A stretch of DNA of 64,000 nt from Welwitschia mirabilis (Eukaryota; Gnetophyta; Gnetopsida; Welwitschiales), in contig JBOZIK010000001.1 of assembly GCA_051453625.1 (NCBI GenBank), positions 50,553,075 through 50,617,074 of the forward strand. The letters are read 5' to 3'. A model generated the notes under the pieces. The model made no database searches and had not been told where the DNA came from. It was given only the letters and a program-made list of their open reading frames with translations. Below, piece after piece: positions 34,275 to 45,621 of the stretch; the stretch's first letter is position 1, and each line of letters starts with the position of its first letter. The translations under genes were made by a program, and so were the position numbers.

Positions 34275-36130
34275 GCTCTCATATATGAACATTTAGATAT
34301 AATTGTACTTCCACATATGAATGTTTCTTCATTGTTTTTCAATTTAATCTAGTAGATACTTTTTCATGAGAAAAACTAGTTAAGTACTTTTATAGCAGGT
34401 TAGACCACCACAGAAAATAACTTGGAAACTTCTCTTGTGATGGACATCTTATGAACCTCACATTATAAAAGGACTAGAAAATATTAGAAGAACTCATGGA
34501 GGTTAGTCAGAGTTAGCCAACATCTAAAGAAAACTATGTTATAGGACAACTCTTTAACGATTTAAAATAGGTTAAACAAGAAAAAGAGGTGGAAGACAAC
34601 CTTGCACATTTGATTAAATTTTAAAATAACCTTGAATAAGTATATTGAAATAATTTTATTTGTTAAATCAATAACTAAGAGAAATTTTATGCTAAATTGT
34701 GAATTATGTGAGGAAAATTATCAGATCACCAAGGATTATCCACTTTTATCAACATACAAAAAGAAAATATTTGAAGAAGTTTACAATTTAAATAAAACAT
34801 TCCCAAACTTTATAAATCAAAATTAGGCACAACTTAGGTTGAATACATATTTTCAAAAAACTCTCAACCTTTTAAAAACTGATTCAAAAACTTAAATTTT
34901 AAACCAAGTCCATCAAATTTTTAATATCAAAATGATTCTCTTCAAAACTCTATTGTTAACCTTACAAAATTATAAAAGAAACAAAATGCCAACATTGAAA
35001 AATTTGTAAATTTCCTTCAATAAACCATGTTGGCAAATCAAAAACCACAAGGAACATTGGATATACAATCTTTCCCAAATTCCAATAAAGTAAGAAGAGA
35101 CTATAAGATTATGATAAGAAGTAAACATAGAGTAAATCCTCCTCCTTGTGAAGCATCAACATCTCAAAATAACATTCAAAATGATGAAGACGAAGAGGAC
35201 ATTGAAATATTAGAACATTACAACTTTTCTTTTCTTAATAAAAACAAAAATAAAAATTCTTCACAAAAGCAACCAACTATCTCTTGGCTTGATAGGATTT
35301 ACAATAATCCAACTTTTAATGAATATATAAAAGCCTTGATAAAAAATGTGAGCATAAAATTACCCTTCTAGAAAATTTTATAACAAAATCTAAGGTATTA
35401 AAAACTATGGAAAGACTTAATAAGAATAAAAGAACAAGCTATTCCTAGCAAAGTATTTCTAGCACAATTCATCACAAATTTAATATTACAAAAATCTCTT
35501 AAATTTAAAGATTTGGGACAGCAATGGTGAATATTACATTAGAGGGAAATAAAAAGATTAGAAGATCTTTAATTGACATTAGAGTAAGTATTAATATCAT
35601 GCCACTATACATTTGTAAGAGATTTGATTTAGAGGGTAGAATAGAATCTATTCATATTCTCTTAGAGTTAAAAGACAATTTGGTTAAGGAATCCTTATGA
35701 ATTACTAAATATTTAGTAATCCAAATTAAAGAGGCTTGGTACACAATATATGTAATTTTCATAGTAGTCAAACATAATAGAGGATACTTATTATTTTTAG
35801 GACAAGCCTTCTATGCAACCATTCATTGCATTATTAACACAAAAACTAGAATGATGAAGTGCACCTAAGAAATAAAATGTTTACAATTAAATTTTTTAAT
35901 GCATTTGAAAAATACTTAGGTAATGAAGAAGACTTAAAAGATAATATCAAACCAAATTTATTTCTTTAACATTATTCCTCTAAAAAAAGAGAGCCAACAT
36001 TACATGATCCTAAACTTTATAATGAACCACTTAAAATTAAAAATTTAAAAGCCATNNNNNNNNNNTCCAACTTTGAGCTAAATTTTTAGATTAAAATGAA
36101 AAATAAATAAAACCCTTAGATTGTAAGGAA
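34275..36130 (+). pseudogene. Gag-protease segment B (Athila/Tat-like)
   Basis: This is the second tandem copy. The gag frame 34632-34826 ends in CELCEENYQITKDYPLL (His read as Gln, last Cys as Tyr). The open frame 35027-35371 covers the linker, with NDEDEEDIEILEHYNFSF. The protease segment reads SLIDIRVSINIMPLYICKRF: here the Asp is kept but the Gly of D-x-G is Arg. It is clearly non-functional and more decayed than copy A in the protease. Confidence 0.7.
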
Positions 36131-37199
36131 GTTCAACAATTAAACTCACACCTTGAGGGATATTGTCCACTGCATGAGATAGAAATAGAAAATCATAATT
36201 TGAATATAAATATGAAAAATATTTCTACTAAACTGAAACATATTTTTCTTTATAATGATCAAAACAATACTTTTATAATCAATGAAAACCTTTGACTAAA
36301 GTTAACATTAATCTTTCTTTTAACTTTAAAAATTCATGCTTTCATAAGATCTCATAGATTTTTATCTACTATCCCTCTCTTTCTCCAATTAATTCTACTT
36401 AAAAATGATTATGTACCTTTTATGTTTTATTAATTTATGAACTTTTGGTTTGGATTTTATTGCTCTAAAATAATAAAATATCCTAAGACCATCTAGGTAG
36501 ATCCTTCTTTTTCTTCTTTCTTTTCAATAAAAATGTGATTAGAATAAAATTTACTTGCTTTAGTGTTTCCTTTTTGCTTTCATGATTTTTTATGATTTTG
36601 ACTGTAATTTTATTTTTAGTTTTCTACTAGATTTCTATTTTCTATTTTTCCTTTTTATTTTTTATCGTCCTCTTTATTGTTTAGATGATGATAAGAATGA
36701 CTGTTAGTTGTTTTGATTTTCTATTATTTTGAGAAAATAAATTTTGATGGCTCTATTGAGACTTTTGACTTAACAACTTAAGAATTTTAGAAAGTTAATG
36801 GGTAAAGGTTGGAAATATTCAAGAAACCGTCTGAATTTTCTCTTAGATTTTTTCTTTGGAGGCTATTATGGCATTACTCAATTATCTTTTAAACATGACT
36901 TATGTATTTATTTCTATGACTAGTCTTTTGACATGGGTATTTTATAATAGTAAAATTGAATTCACCCAATCTTAAGACATTTACACATCTATAAACTTCA
37001 ATTTGAAGGAATATGCTTAATTTTTTATGTTTTTCTCAATGATTAAAGAGTCTTATATTTTTTAAGAATGTTCTTTTCTATCTTTATCTTATGACTTTAC
37101 CTTTGTCTTTTGGAGTTTTTGGTAAGTGAAAATTTAGTTTTTTTTTTTTAAATGTAAAATAAGATCATGATGTTTTATATTCAAGATAGCTCAAAAAAG

Positions 37200-37282
37200 T
37201 GATCTCTATGATGTCCTACTACAAGTACACCAAGGAAAATTTTTCCAAGAAGAGCCTTTGGTAGTATAATGTGGTAGCTATG
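37200..37282 (+). repeat. Conserved 'GTACAC' block, partial copy
   Basis: ATGTCCTACTACAAGTACAC is followed by the block shared with 40640-40815 and, inverted, 3733-3890. It breaks off after TAGCTAT at 37282, where an inverted LTR fragment begins. Confidence 0.6.
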
Positions 37283-37408
37283 TGTTATGGTGTGTATTTG
37301 TGCAATAGTTCACGTTTCAAATTCAATCCTGTTATTTATCAATAAGATGCAAAATACAACACGCTAGTATAGACGGAGTGATCCGAATGTCATAATTCCG
37401 TCGAAGGC
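37283..37408 (-). mobile_element. Inverted LTR fragment of the same family
   Basis: TGTTATGGTGTGTATTTGTG is the reverse complement of the LTR terminus CACAAATACACACCATAACA (compare 30590-30613). The match continues to GTGTTGTATTTTGCATCTTA on minus. So the 3' end of a minus-oriented LTR sits here, inserted in the conserved block. A 100-N gap (37409-37508) hides the rest. Confidence 0.6.
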
Positions 37409-37508
37409 NNNNNNNNNNNNNNNNNNNNNNNNNNNNNNNNNNNNNNNNNNNNNNNNNNNNNNNNNNNNNNNNNNNNNNNNNNNNNNNNNNNNNNNNNNNN
37501 NNNNNNNN

Positions 37509-39070
37509 GAGGTTAAATAATAAAAAGAGGTAGAATCCAATCCTACAGATTCCATGAGAGATTTTACAACAATCTTGGAGAAGTTTGCAGAAATGATCTT
37601 AGATGCTAAAACTACAACCAAAAGAAATGTTATGTAAACTTGTGACTTATGTAAAGATAATTATGATGTTATCAAAAAATATCCTCTTTTTCTAACATAT
37701 AAAGAAAGAATATAAGAAGAAGTTTTTCTTTCAATGAACCACCTTAATACTTCCAAAACCAAAATCTCGAATAATTTANNNNNNNNNNNNNNNNNNNNNN
37801 NNNNNNNNNNNNNNNNNNNNNNNNNNNNNNNNNNNNNNNNNNNNNNNNNNNNNNNNNNNNNNNNNNNNNNNNNNNNNNNNNNNNNNNNNNNNNNNNNNNN
37901 NNNNNNNNNNNNNNNNNNNNNNNNNNNNNNNNNNNNNNNNNNNNNNNNNNNNNNNNNNNNNNNNNNNNNNNNNNNNNNNNNNNNNNNNNNNNNNNNNNNN
38001 NNNNNCCAAGTCTAAATAAACTAAGAAAAGATTATAAGGTTATGATAAGAAGTGGATAAGAAACAAACCATCCTCCATGTAAATCATTCACCTTCCAAAA
38101 TAACTTTAAAAATGAAGAAGAAGAAGAGGAAGAGTACATTGAAATATTAAAAGATTATAACTTCCCTGGTAAAACGAAAAAGGAAAATCCTTCTAAACAA
38201 AAAACTACTTGACTTGATATGCTTAACAATAATTTAACTTTCAATGATAATTTAAAACCTTGATTAAAAATGTGAGTATAAACTTACCCTTTTGAAAAGT
38301 TTTACAAAAAGACCCAAGGTACTAAAATTATAGAAAGACTTAATAAGAAGAAAACATAAATGAGTTATCCCTAACAAAATTTTTCTTATCAAATCCCTCA
38401 TGAATTTAGTATTACAAAAATTATCCAAATTTAAATATCTAGAAGAAGCAATGATGAATGTTACTTTGAAGGAAAACAAAAAGATTACAAAAGCCTTAAT
38501 TAACATTAGAGCAAGTGTTAATATTATGCCATTTTACATTTGTAACAGACTTGGTTTGGAGGATAGAATGGAGCCTACTTTGGTTGTCTTAGAATTGGTA
38601 GATACATCATTTAAGAAACATTTATGTATCATTAAAGATTTAATAATTTAAATTAAAGAGGCTTGCTACCCATAGATGTAATTATCATAGAAGTTGAGCA
38701 TAACAGAGGATACCCTTTACTTCTAAGTAGAGACTTTTGTGCAACAGCCTACTACATCATTGATATAAGAGCAAGAATAATGAAATGTCATTTTGAAAAT
38801 AGAATGTTTACCATTAGAGTCTTTGATGTAGCTAAGAATAATTTAGGTGATGATATGAACATTGAAGATAACATCAAACCAATTTTTGTTTTACAATGTC
38901 ATCCACTTAAAGAAAAATAGATGGAATCACATGAATCCATGCTTTATGATGAATAACATGAGATTAAAAAAACCATTGATACATCCAAATTTAAGAGTGA
39001 GAAAAAACCTTTAGAGTATAAGGAAGTTCAACTTTTTAAAAAAGATTATGAGGGATATTATCTATTACAT
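37509..39070 (+). pseudogene. Gag-protease segment C (Athila/Tat-like)
   Basis: A third copy starts inside gag right after a gap. The zinc knuckle reads CDLCKDNYDVIKKYP (His and last Cys lost). The protease reads ALINIRASVNIMPFYICNRL, with both Asp and Gly of the active site changed. The frames 38400-38651 and 38663-38920 cover the protease, with VEHNRGYPLL and MFTIRVFDVAKNNL. A 227-N gap lies at 37779-38005. No RT follows; an 813-N gap starts at 39592. Confidence 0.7.
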
Positions 39071-40639
39071 AAGCCAAAAATTTAAAATCATAATTTGGAT
39101 AAGAAAAATACTTTTAATGGACTTTAAGGTAATTTTATTTGTGATGCTCAAAATAAAACTCTTGTATTCAATAAAAATTTTCTACTAGAGTTATCATTTC
39201 TCTCCCCTTTGACTTCTAAAATTTGTGCTTTAAGGTGATATTATAGAGTGCTCTTCATTACTCCTCTCTTCATCCAATTAATTTTACTTAGAAATAATTT
39301 CTCATCTCTTATGTTTTATTAATTAGTAAATTTTTGGTTGGACCTTATTTCTCTAAAAATCTTGAGATCAAAATAGATTCTTAATTTTTCCTCCTTTCTT
39401 TTTCAATAAAAGTGTGCTTTAGATTTAGGAATTAAATAAAATTGGTTTGCCTTGCTATTCTCTTTTTAGTTTGTTATTTTGAGAATCTTTGTTTTCATTT
39501 TTGTATTTTTAGTTTTTATTTCTGTTTATATTTGCTATATTCTATTTCTGTAATAATAATCTATTATCTCCTCTGTCGTCCCCATGATAAGNNNNNNNNN
39601 NNNNNNNNNNNNNNNNNNNNNNNNNNNNNNNNNNNNNNNNNNNNNNNNNNNNNNNNNNNNNNNNNNNNNNNNNNNNNNNNNNNNNNNNNNNNNNNNNNNN
39701 NNNNNNNNNNNNNNNNNNNNNNNNNNNNNNNNNNNNNNNNNNNNNNNNNNNNNNNNNNNNNNNNNNNNNNNNNNNNNNNNNNNNNNNNNNNNNNNNNNNN
39801 NNNNNNNNNNNNNNNNNNNNNNNNNNNNNNNNNNNNNNNNNNNNNNNNNNNNNNNNNNNNNNNNNNNNNNNNNNNNNNNNNNNNNNNNNNNNNNNNNNNN
39901 NNNNNNNNNNNNNNNNNNNNNNNNNNNNNNNNNNNNNNNNNNNNNNNNNNNNNNNNNNNNNNNNNNNNNNNNNNNNNNNNNNNNNNNNNNNNNNNNNNNN
40001 NNNNNNNNNNNNNNNNNNNNNNNNNNNNNNNNNNNNNNNNNNNNNNNNNNNNNNNNNNNNNNNNNNNNNNNNNNNNNNNNNNNNNNNNNNNNNNNNNNNN
40101 NNNNNNNNNNNNNNNNNNNNNNNNNNNNNNNNNNNNNNNNNNNNNNNNNNNNNNNNNNNNNNNNNNNNNNNNNNNNNNNNNNNNNNNNNNNNNNNNNNNN
40201 NNNNNNNNNNNNNNNNNNNNNNNNNNNNNNNNNNNNNNNNNNNNNNNNNNNNNNNNNNNNNNNNNNNNNNNNNNNNNNNNNNNNNNNNNNNNNNNNNNNN
40301 NNNNNNNNNNNNNNNNNNNNNNNNNNNNNNNNNNNNNNNNNNNNNNNNNNNNNNNNNNNNNNNNNNNNNNNNNNNNNNNNNNNNNNNNNNNNNNNNNNNN
40401 NNNNACATTCGAAAGTTAATGAACTTCAATTTAAAGAAAGATGCTTTATTTTTATGTTTTTCTTAATATTGAAAGGATCTTAGATTGTTTAAGAGTATTA
40501 TTTTCTATCTTAATATTATGACTTTCACCTTTGTCTTTTAGAATGTTTGATCATGTGGAATGTTGTTTTGTTTTTATTTCAAAAAAAAAGAGTGAAATAA
40601 AGATCATGATGTTTTATTTTTATGATATCTTAAAAACAT

Positions 40640-40815
40640 GGTCACCATGATGTCCTACCACAAGTACACCAGGGCAATATTTTCTCAAAGAAATCTTTTG
40701 TAGTGTAATATGATAGCTATGGAAACTCCACTGGGAAGTCAATTGGCCATGCTTCATGGGTTCTTACTTTTCTGACTATGGTTGAACTCCTCTCATCATG
40801 GATAATAAGTTGTAT
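40640..40815 (+). repeat. Conserved 'GTACAC' block, plus-strand copy
   Basis: ATGATGTCCTACCACAAGTA opens a block that matches 3733-3890 inverted, including CTCCACTGGG, CCATGCTTCATGGGTTC and the terminal CTCATCATGG. It is followed by a gene-less stretch and a 579-N gap (41020-41598). Its presence on elements of both orientations shows that they belong to one family or share a 3' module. Confidence 0.6.
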
Positions 40816-41599
40816 TTAAGATTTGATGCTATGGGATCAGTGGTGTTCTTGGTATTATTAGAGGTATTACTTATTTCTTAGACTCTTAGTCTTTCCACAT
40901 GATCATTTCATTTCTTGAGATTTAGGTGTTTGTTTTGAGATGATGACAGAAGAGTTTATTTTCAAGAAATTCTTTAGTATGATAATTCATTTTTTAAAGC
41001 ATTTTAATCTATCGTCTTCNNNNNNNNNNNNNNNNNNNNNNNNNNNNNNNNNNNNNNNNNNNNNNNNNNNNNNNNNNNNNNNNNNNNNNNNNNNNNNNNN
41101 NNNNNNNNNNNNNNNNNNNNNNNNNNNNNNNNNNNNNNNNNNNNNNNNNNNNNNNNNNNNNNNNNNNNNNNNNNNNNNNNNNNNNNNNNNNNNNNNNNNN
41201 NNNNNNNNNNNNNNNNNNNNNNNNNNNNNNNNNNNNNNNNNNNNNNNNNNNNNNNNNNNNNNNNNNNNNNNNNNNNNNNNNNNNNNNNNNNNNNNNNNNN
41301 NNNNNNNNNNNNNNNNNNNNNNNNNNNNNNNNNNNNNNNNNNNNNNNNNNNNNNNNNNNNNNNNNNNNNNNNNNNNNNNNNNNNNNNNNNNNNNNNNNNN
41401 NNNNNNNNNNNNNNNNNNNNNNNNNNNNNNNNNNNNNNNNNNNNNNNNNNNNNNNNNNNNNNNNNNNNNNNNNNNNNNNNNNNNNNNNNNNNNNNNNNNN
41501 NNNNNNNNNNNNNNNNNNNNNNNNNNNNNNNNNNNNNNNNNNNNNNNNNNNNNNNNNNNNNNNNNNNNNNNNNNNNNNNNNNNNNNNNNNNNNNNNNNA

Positions 41600-42114
41600 G
41601 AAAAAGTGCCCTGAGATGTCTCTCTAGGATCATAATTCCTCGAACCTTCACTCTCTATAGATGAAGAAGAATAAAAATACAATAAAGACTAAGCAAGGAT
41701 CTCATGAGAATATATAAAAAGAGGAAGCTGCAAAAATAGCCCTAAATGGCTATAGATCCCCTGCACTCATAGAAGTAAAATATAAACCTAATAAGTTGTG
41801 CCCACAAAAATACTTTCTCCTATCTCCATTCCTCTTCAAGTGGGTCAACTGGAAAATGGTGGAGGAATAGAAGGGGAATAAGTAAATTATATAAGTAGGA
41901 ATTTTACTTACCTAATCATGAAGGAATATCCTACTACAATCAGCTCCCCATAAGTTGCAAAATACAGAATGGTGAAATTGATAGTAGAGATCCCATGATG
42001 GTGGGTATCCACCTCCTGCATGCATACAAAATCATCCAAGTGATTAGCCAAGAAGTAATAAAACTCATCATTAGAATGAGAAACTTTGGGAGGAACATGA
42101 TTATCTTCACTCAT
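41600..42114 (-). pseudogene. Antisense ORF upstream of 3' LTR
   Basis: The minus strand has a 68-codon frame (41908-42114): MSEDNHVPPKVSHSNDEFYY, FLANHLDDFVCMQEVDTHHH, ending SFMIR at a consensus splice donor AG/GTAAGT (about 41911). Further along on minus, SSSSIESEGSRNYDPRETSQ runs into the gap. It opposes the gag direction and lies just before the LTR at 42239. Antisense ORFs between pol and 3' LTR are known from some Tat-lineage elements (gene 23 of Grande). That this is such a gene is inference; I do not recognise the protein. Confidence 0.4.
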
Positions 42115-42238
42115 TCTAAAGACCAGCTAGATGCTCTACTCCAAAATCTAAATTAGACCATGATGAAGATGGGTAATGGTAGCAGTGTGTGGATCCAAAG
42201 AAGAGTTTAAGAAATTAAGAATAAAAAGAATTGTAGGA

Positions 42239-43320
42239 TGTTGTGCTGCCAATTTATGGTTATTTCTGGGGTTTTATAAGTTCTTTTGTAGGACTTTTAT
42301 ATAATTTTAAGTGCGATTCTAAGGATTTTGGAGATTTAATATGAAATCTCGGAAATATGCGATTCTTACATAGATTTGATGTATTAAAGGCATATTATGA
42401 TGAACAGAGCTTTAGAGAAGGATTACTGATAAAAATGCTAAGTTTCTCCTCAAGAAAATAATCAAATAAGACCATCATCCCCTCCATCATCTTCATGATA
42501 GTCAGGGCAATAACTGCTGATGTGGACTAATGAATCACTACTAAGTTATCATTCTAAGTAATATTTTATAATGTGCTATCATTCCCCATGTCATCCAGAC
42601 TATCGTTTAGATGACACTAATATATAACCAACTCTGATAGCTACCCTTATCCATTTCATCCATTTTTTAGTTGTAAATAAGAGTGCCTTTCCACACCTAC
42701 TGTTTGTCTTTTTCTACTATATGTTATTATAAATAAACCTCTCTTCGACTCTTCTTCTCATCTTTATTGTAGTAGAAATCCTTGTGATAGAAGGTCAAAG
42801 GGTAGAAGATCCATCTTGAGTATTGCAAAAAGACATGCAGTTGGTAGAGGACTATGTATCCTCCATTAAGGGCTAGTTGTCTTATAACCAAGATGCTTGT
42901 TAGTTTTTCTTAATATAAACTTTGTTTGTTTTTATATTTGCATGTCATATTCTTTGATTACTCCTATAGTCTATGTTTCCCTTTATCTGGTAACAATTTA
43001 TTGGGTGATATAGATTATCAAGGATAGCCTTTGCTAAGGCTAAAAGCAAGTAGTATTATTTCCATTTTGCATTTGCATTTAGAATAGTTGCATCTTTCAT
43101 TGTTCATTGTACTTCATTTCTTTGTATTTATTATTTATTTTTGGTTCCTAGTATTCTTTTGCAAAGAAACCTAACTCTCATACTCATAGACTTCAACATG
43201 AATACAACATTTTAGGCCTACTCTCACTCATACCAGTGTGATATATTATGTAAGATATCTATTTTGGTTATAAATGACAAGATCTCTTTAAATGTAAAAA
43301 CTTGCACAAGTACACAACGT
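42239..43320 (+). mobile_element. Tat/Athila-like LTR, plus orientation
   Basis: It starts TGTTGTGCTGCC and ends near TGCACAAGTACACAACGTTA. It is collinear with 29553-30613 and 43963-44973. Palindromes lie at 42471-42514 and 42576-42617. There is no PBS after it, so it is either a 3' LTR of the gag-protease element to its left or the left LTR of a deleted element. Confidence 0.65.
42728..42736 (+). promoter_or_regulatory. LTR TATA box
   Basis: TATAAATAA about 489 bases from the LTR start. The sister LTR has the same word at the same distance (44455). Confidence 0.5.
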
Positions 43321-43962
43321 TAGACTTCTTTTTATCTTACTTTATATCCATTTTTACTATTTTCTTTTGTTGACTAGTTATTGTTTCCAAAGTTATTTCC
43401 ATATTTTCTTATCATTTAATGATTTATTTACTTAATTTTTAATAAAGATTTGATTTGTTACCTAATTAAATAATTTTGTAATGTTTATTTTAAACATTTT
43501 GGATTTTTTAACGCTACTCATAATCATTTTGTGATGAAACATTTTCTTTGCTTGTCAGAATATTTCATACATCTATATTTTTTCAAAGCTATCATACCTT
43601 TACTTAGCTTTGCACTTACTTTAAAAATTTATTTAAATTCAAAAATACCCATCATTTGCCTTCTCATTTTTATCTACTTTATTTACTTTATTACCTAATG
43701 TAGGAAATATTATTTTTATTGAGGAGTAGGACCCATTTTGATGGCTCATTTTTATAAATTTTTAAGTTATTTTAGAGCTTTTATAAGACATAATTTTAAA
43801 ATTTTTACTCCATATACATTATGCATACATGTTATTTTGATATGTGATGTGTTTTATAAGCTTGTTTTATAATTTTTAGATTGATTTTTTCTAAAATTAG
43901 CTTACATTTATGGGCTTTTACCTCATTTCTGTTAGGGAATGACAAAGGCTAAGTGAGGAATA
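43321..43962 (+). other. Internal remnant between two LTRs
   Basis: About 640 bases of T-rich sequence without ORF or PBS. It ends in AGGCTAAGTGAGGAATA, a plausible polypurine tract immediately before the next LTR start (43963). It looks like what remains of a deleted element interior. Confidence 0.45.
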
Positions 43963-44973
43963 TGATGCATTACCAATTCATGGTTATTTGATGGGGTTTT
44001 ATGAGCTATTTTGTAGGACATTTATATAGGTTTAGATGTAATTCTAAGGATTTTAGGAAATCAATGGAAGATCTCAGAAATGTGTAATTCTTAATATGGT
44101 TTTAGGCATTTAAGAAACATTTTAATACACATGACTTTAAAGAAAGGTTACTAATGTTAAAAACTAGTTCTCCTCACTGTAATGAATAAAGAAGACTATC
44201 ATTCTATTTGTCATCCCCATGATATGTAGGATGATGAATACATTTGATGCTAATATGGACTGGTGAATCATATACTAAGATACTAATGAGTCATCTTTTA
44301 TAAGGAGCTATTGTCCCCTTTGTCATCTAAATAATAGACAAGATAACTACTGTAGTTAACTTTGACAGCTAATCTTAATTATTTTATCTATTTCTTATTT
44401 GTAATGGAGTGTGTTTTAGAGCATCTTTTATTATCATTTTCTACTTTGTAACCCTATAAATAAGACCCTGTTTTGACTCTTTTCTCTATCTTTGATGCAC
44501 CAGAAATTCTTGTGATAAAAGATCAAAGGGTGGAAGATCCATCTTGAGAGTTTTATAAAGACATTCCCTTGGTGGAGGGCTAGGCATCCTTCATTGAGAC
44601 CGGACTATTTTGTAACCCACATGTTGTTCATTTTTATATAAAACTATGTTTTTATTATTGCATTTAGATTTATTAGATGTTCCTTATGATTTATGTTGCC
44701 CTTGAGCTAGTAACAATTTCATTGGTAAGATAAATCTTAAGGGAAACCTTTATTAAGGTTGAAAGAAATTAGTTGAGATTTGTTTTGCATTACATTTAGA
44801 CTTAGTTGCATTCTTATTTGCATTGTATCTTTATTTTCTACATTGTAATTTAACTCTGGTTATCATCTTCTTATGAAAATCAATCCTTAGTCTCATTCCA
44901 TAGTCTTTAATGAGATACGACATTTGGGTTCACTCCCAACTATATTAGTGCATTGTGTTATGCAAGATATCTA
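43963..44973 (+). mobile_element. Tat/Athila-like 3' LTR, truncated by gap
   Basis: It starts TGATGCATTACC after a purine-rich tract and runs into a 648-N gap at 44974. It is closer to 29553-30613 than the 42239 copy is (for example TTAGTGYATTRTGTTATGCA near the end). Palindromes lie at 44194-44239, with the perfect core TCATCCCCATGA, and at 44308-44350. Confidence 0.65.
44455..44463 (+). promoter_or_regulatory. LTR TATA box
   Basis: CCC-TATAAATAA-GACC, about 492 bases from the LTR start, equivalent to 42728 and to the decayed site at 30035. Confidence 0.5.
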
Positions 44974-45621
44974 NNNNNNNNNNNNNNNNNNNNNNNNNNN
45001 NNNNNNNNNNNNNNNNNNNNNNNNNNNNNNNNNNNNNNNNNNNNNNNNNNNNNNNNNNNNNNNNNNNNNNNNNNNNNNNNNNNNNNNNNNNNNNNNNNNN
45101 NNNNNNNNNNNNNNNNNNNNNNNNNNNNNNNNNNNNNNNNNNNNNNNNNNNNNNNNNNNNNNNNNNNNNNNNNNNNNNNNNNNNNNNNNNNNNNNNNNNN
45201 NNNNNNNNNNNNNNNNNNNNNNNNNNNNNNNNNNNNNNNNNNNNNNNNNNNNNNNNNNNNNNNNNNNNNNNNNNNNNNNNNNNNNNNNNNNNNNNNNNNN
45301 NNNNNNNNNNNNNNNNNNNNNNNNNNNNNNNNNNNNNNNNNNNNNNNNNNNNNNNNNNNNNNNNNNNNNNNNNNNNNNNNNNNNNNNNNNNNNNNNNNNN
45401 NNNNNNNNNNNNNNNNNNNNNNNNNNNNNNNNNNNNNNNNNNNNNNNNNNNNNNNNNNNNNNNNNNNNNNNNNNNNNNNNNNNNNNNNNNNNNNNNNNNN
45501 NNNNNNNNNNNNNNNNNNNNNNNNNNNNNNNNNNNNNNNNNNNNNNNNNNNNNNNNNNNNNNNNNNNNNNNNNNNNNNNNNNNNNNNNNNNNNNNNNNNN
45601 NNNNNNNNNNNNNNNNNNNNN

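Larger units (their letters stand above)
31730..36830 (+). repeat. Two-copy 2.56-kb tandem of gag-protease and 3' sequence
   Basis: Positions 31730-34270 and 34275-36830 match collinearly with a constant offset of about 2556 bases. Examples are CATTTGYAARAGAYTTGATT at 33051/35610 and AAGAATTTTAGAAAGTTAAT at about 34220/36779. The second copy begins exactly where the first stops, inside gag, so the copies are head-to-tail with no LTR between. A 10-N gap lies at 36056-36065. Unequal exchange or template switching could produce this; I cannot tell which. Confidence 0.7.
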
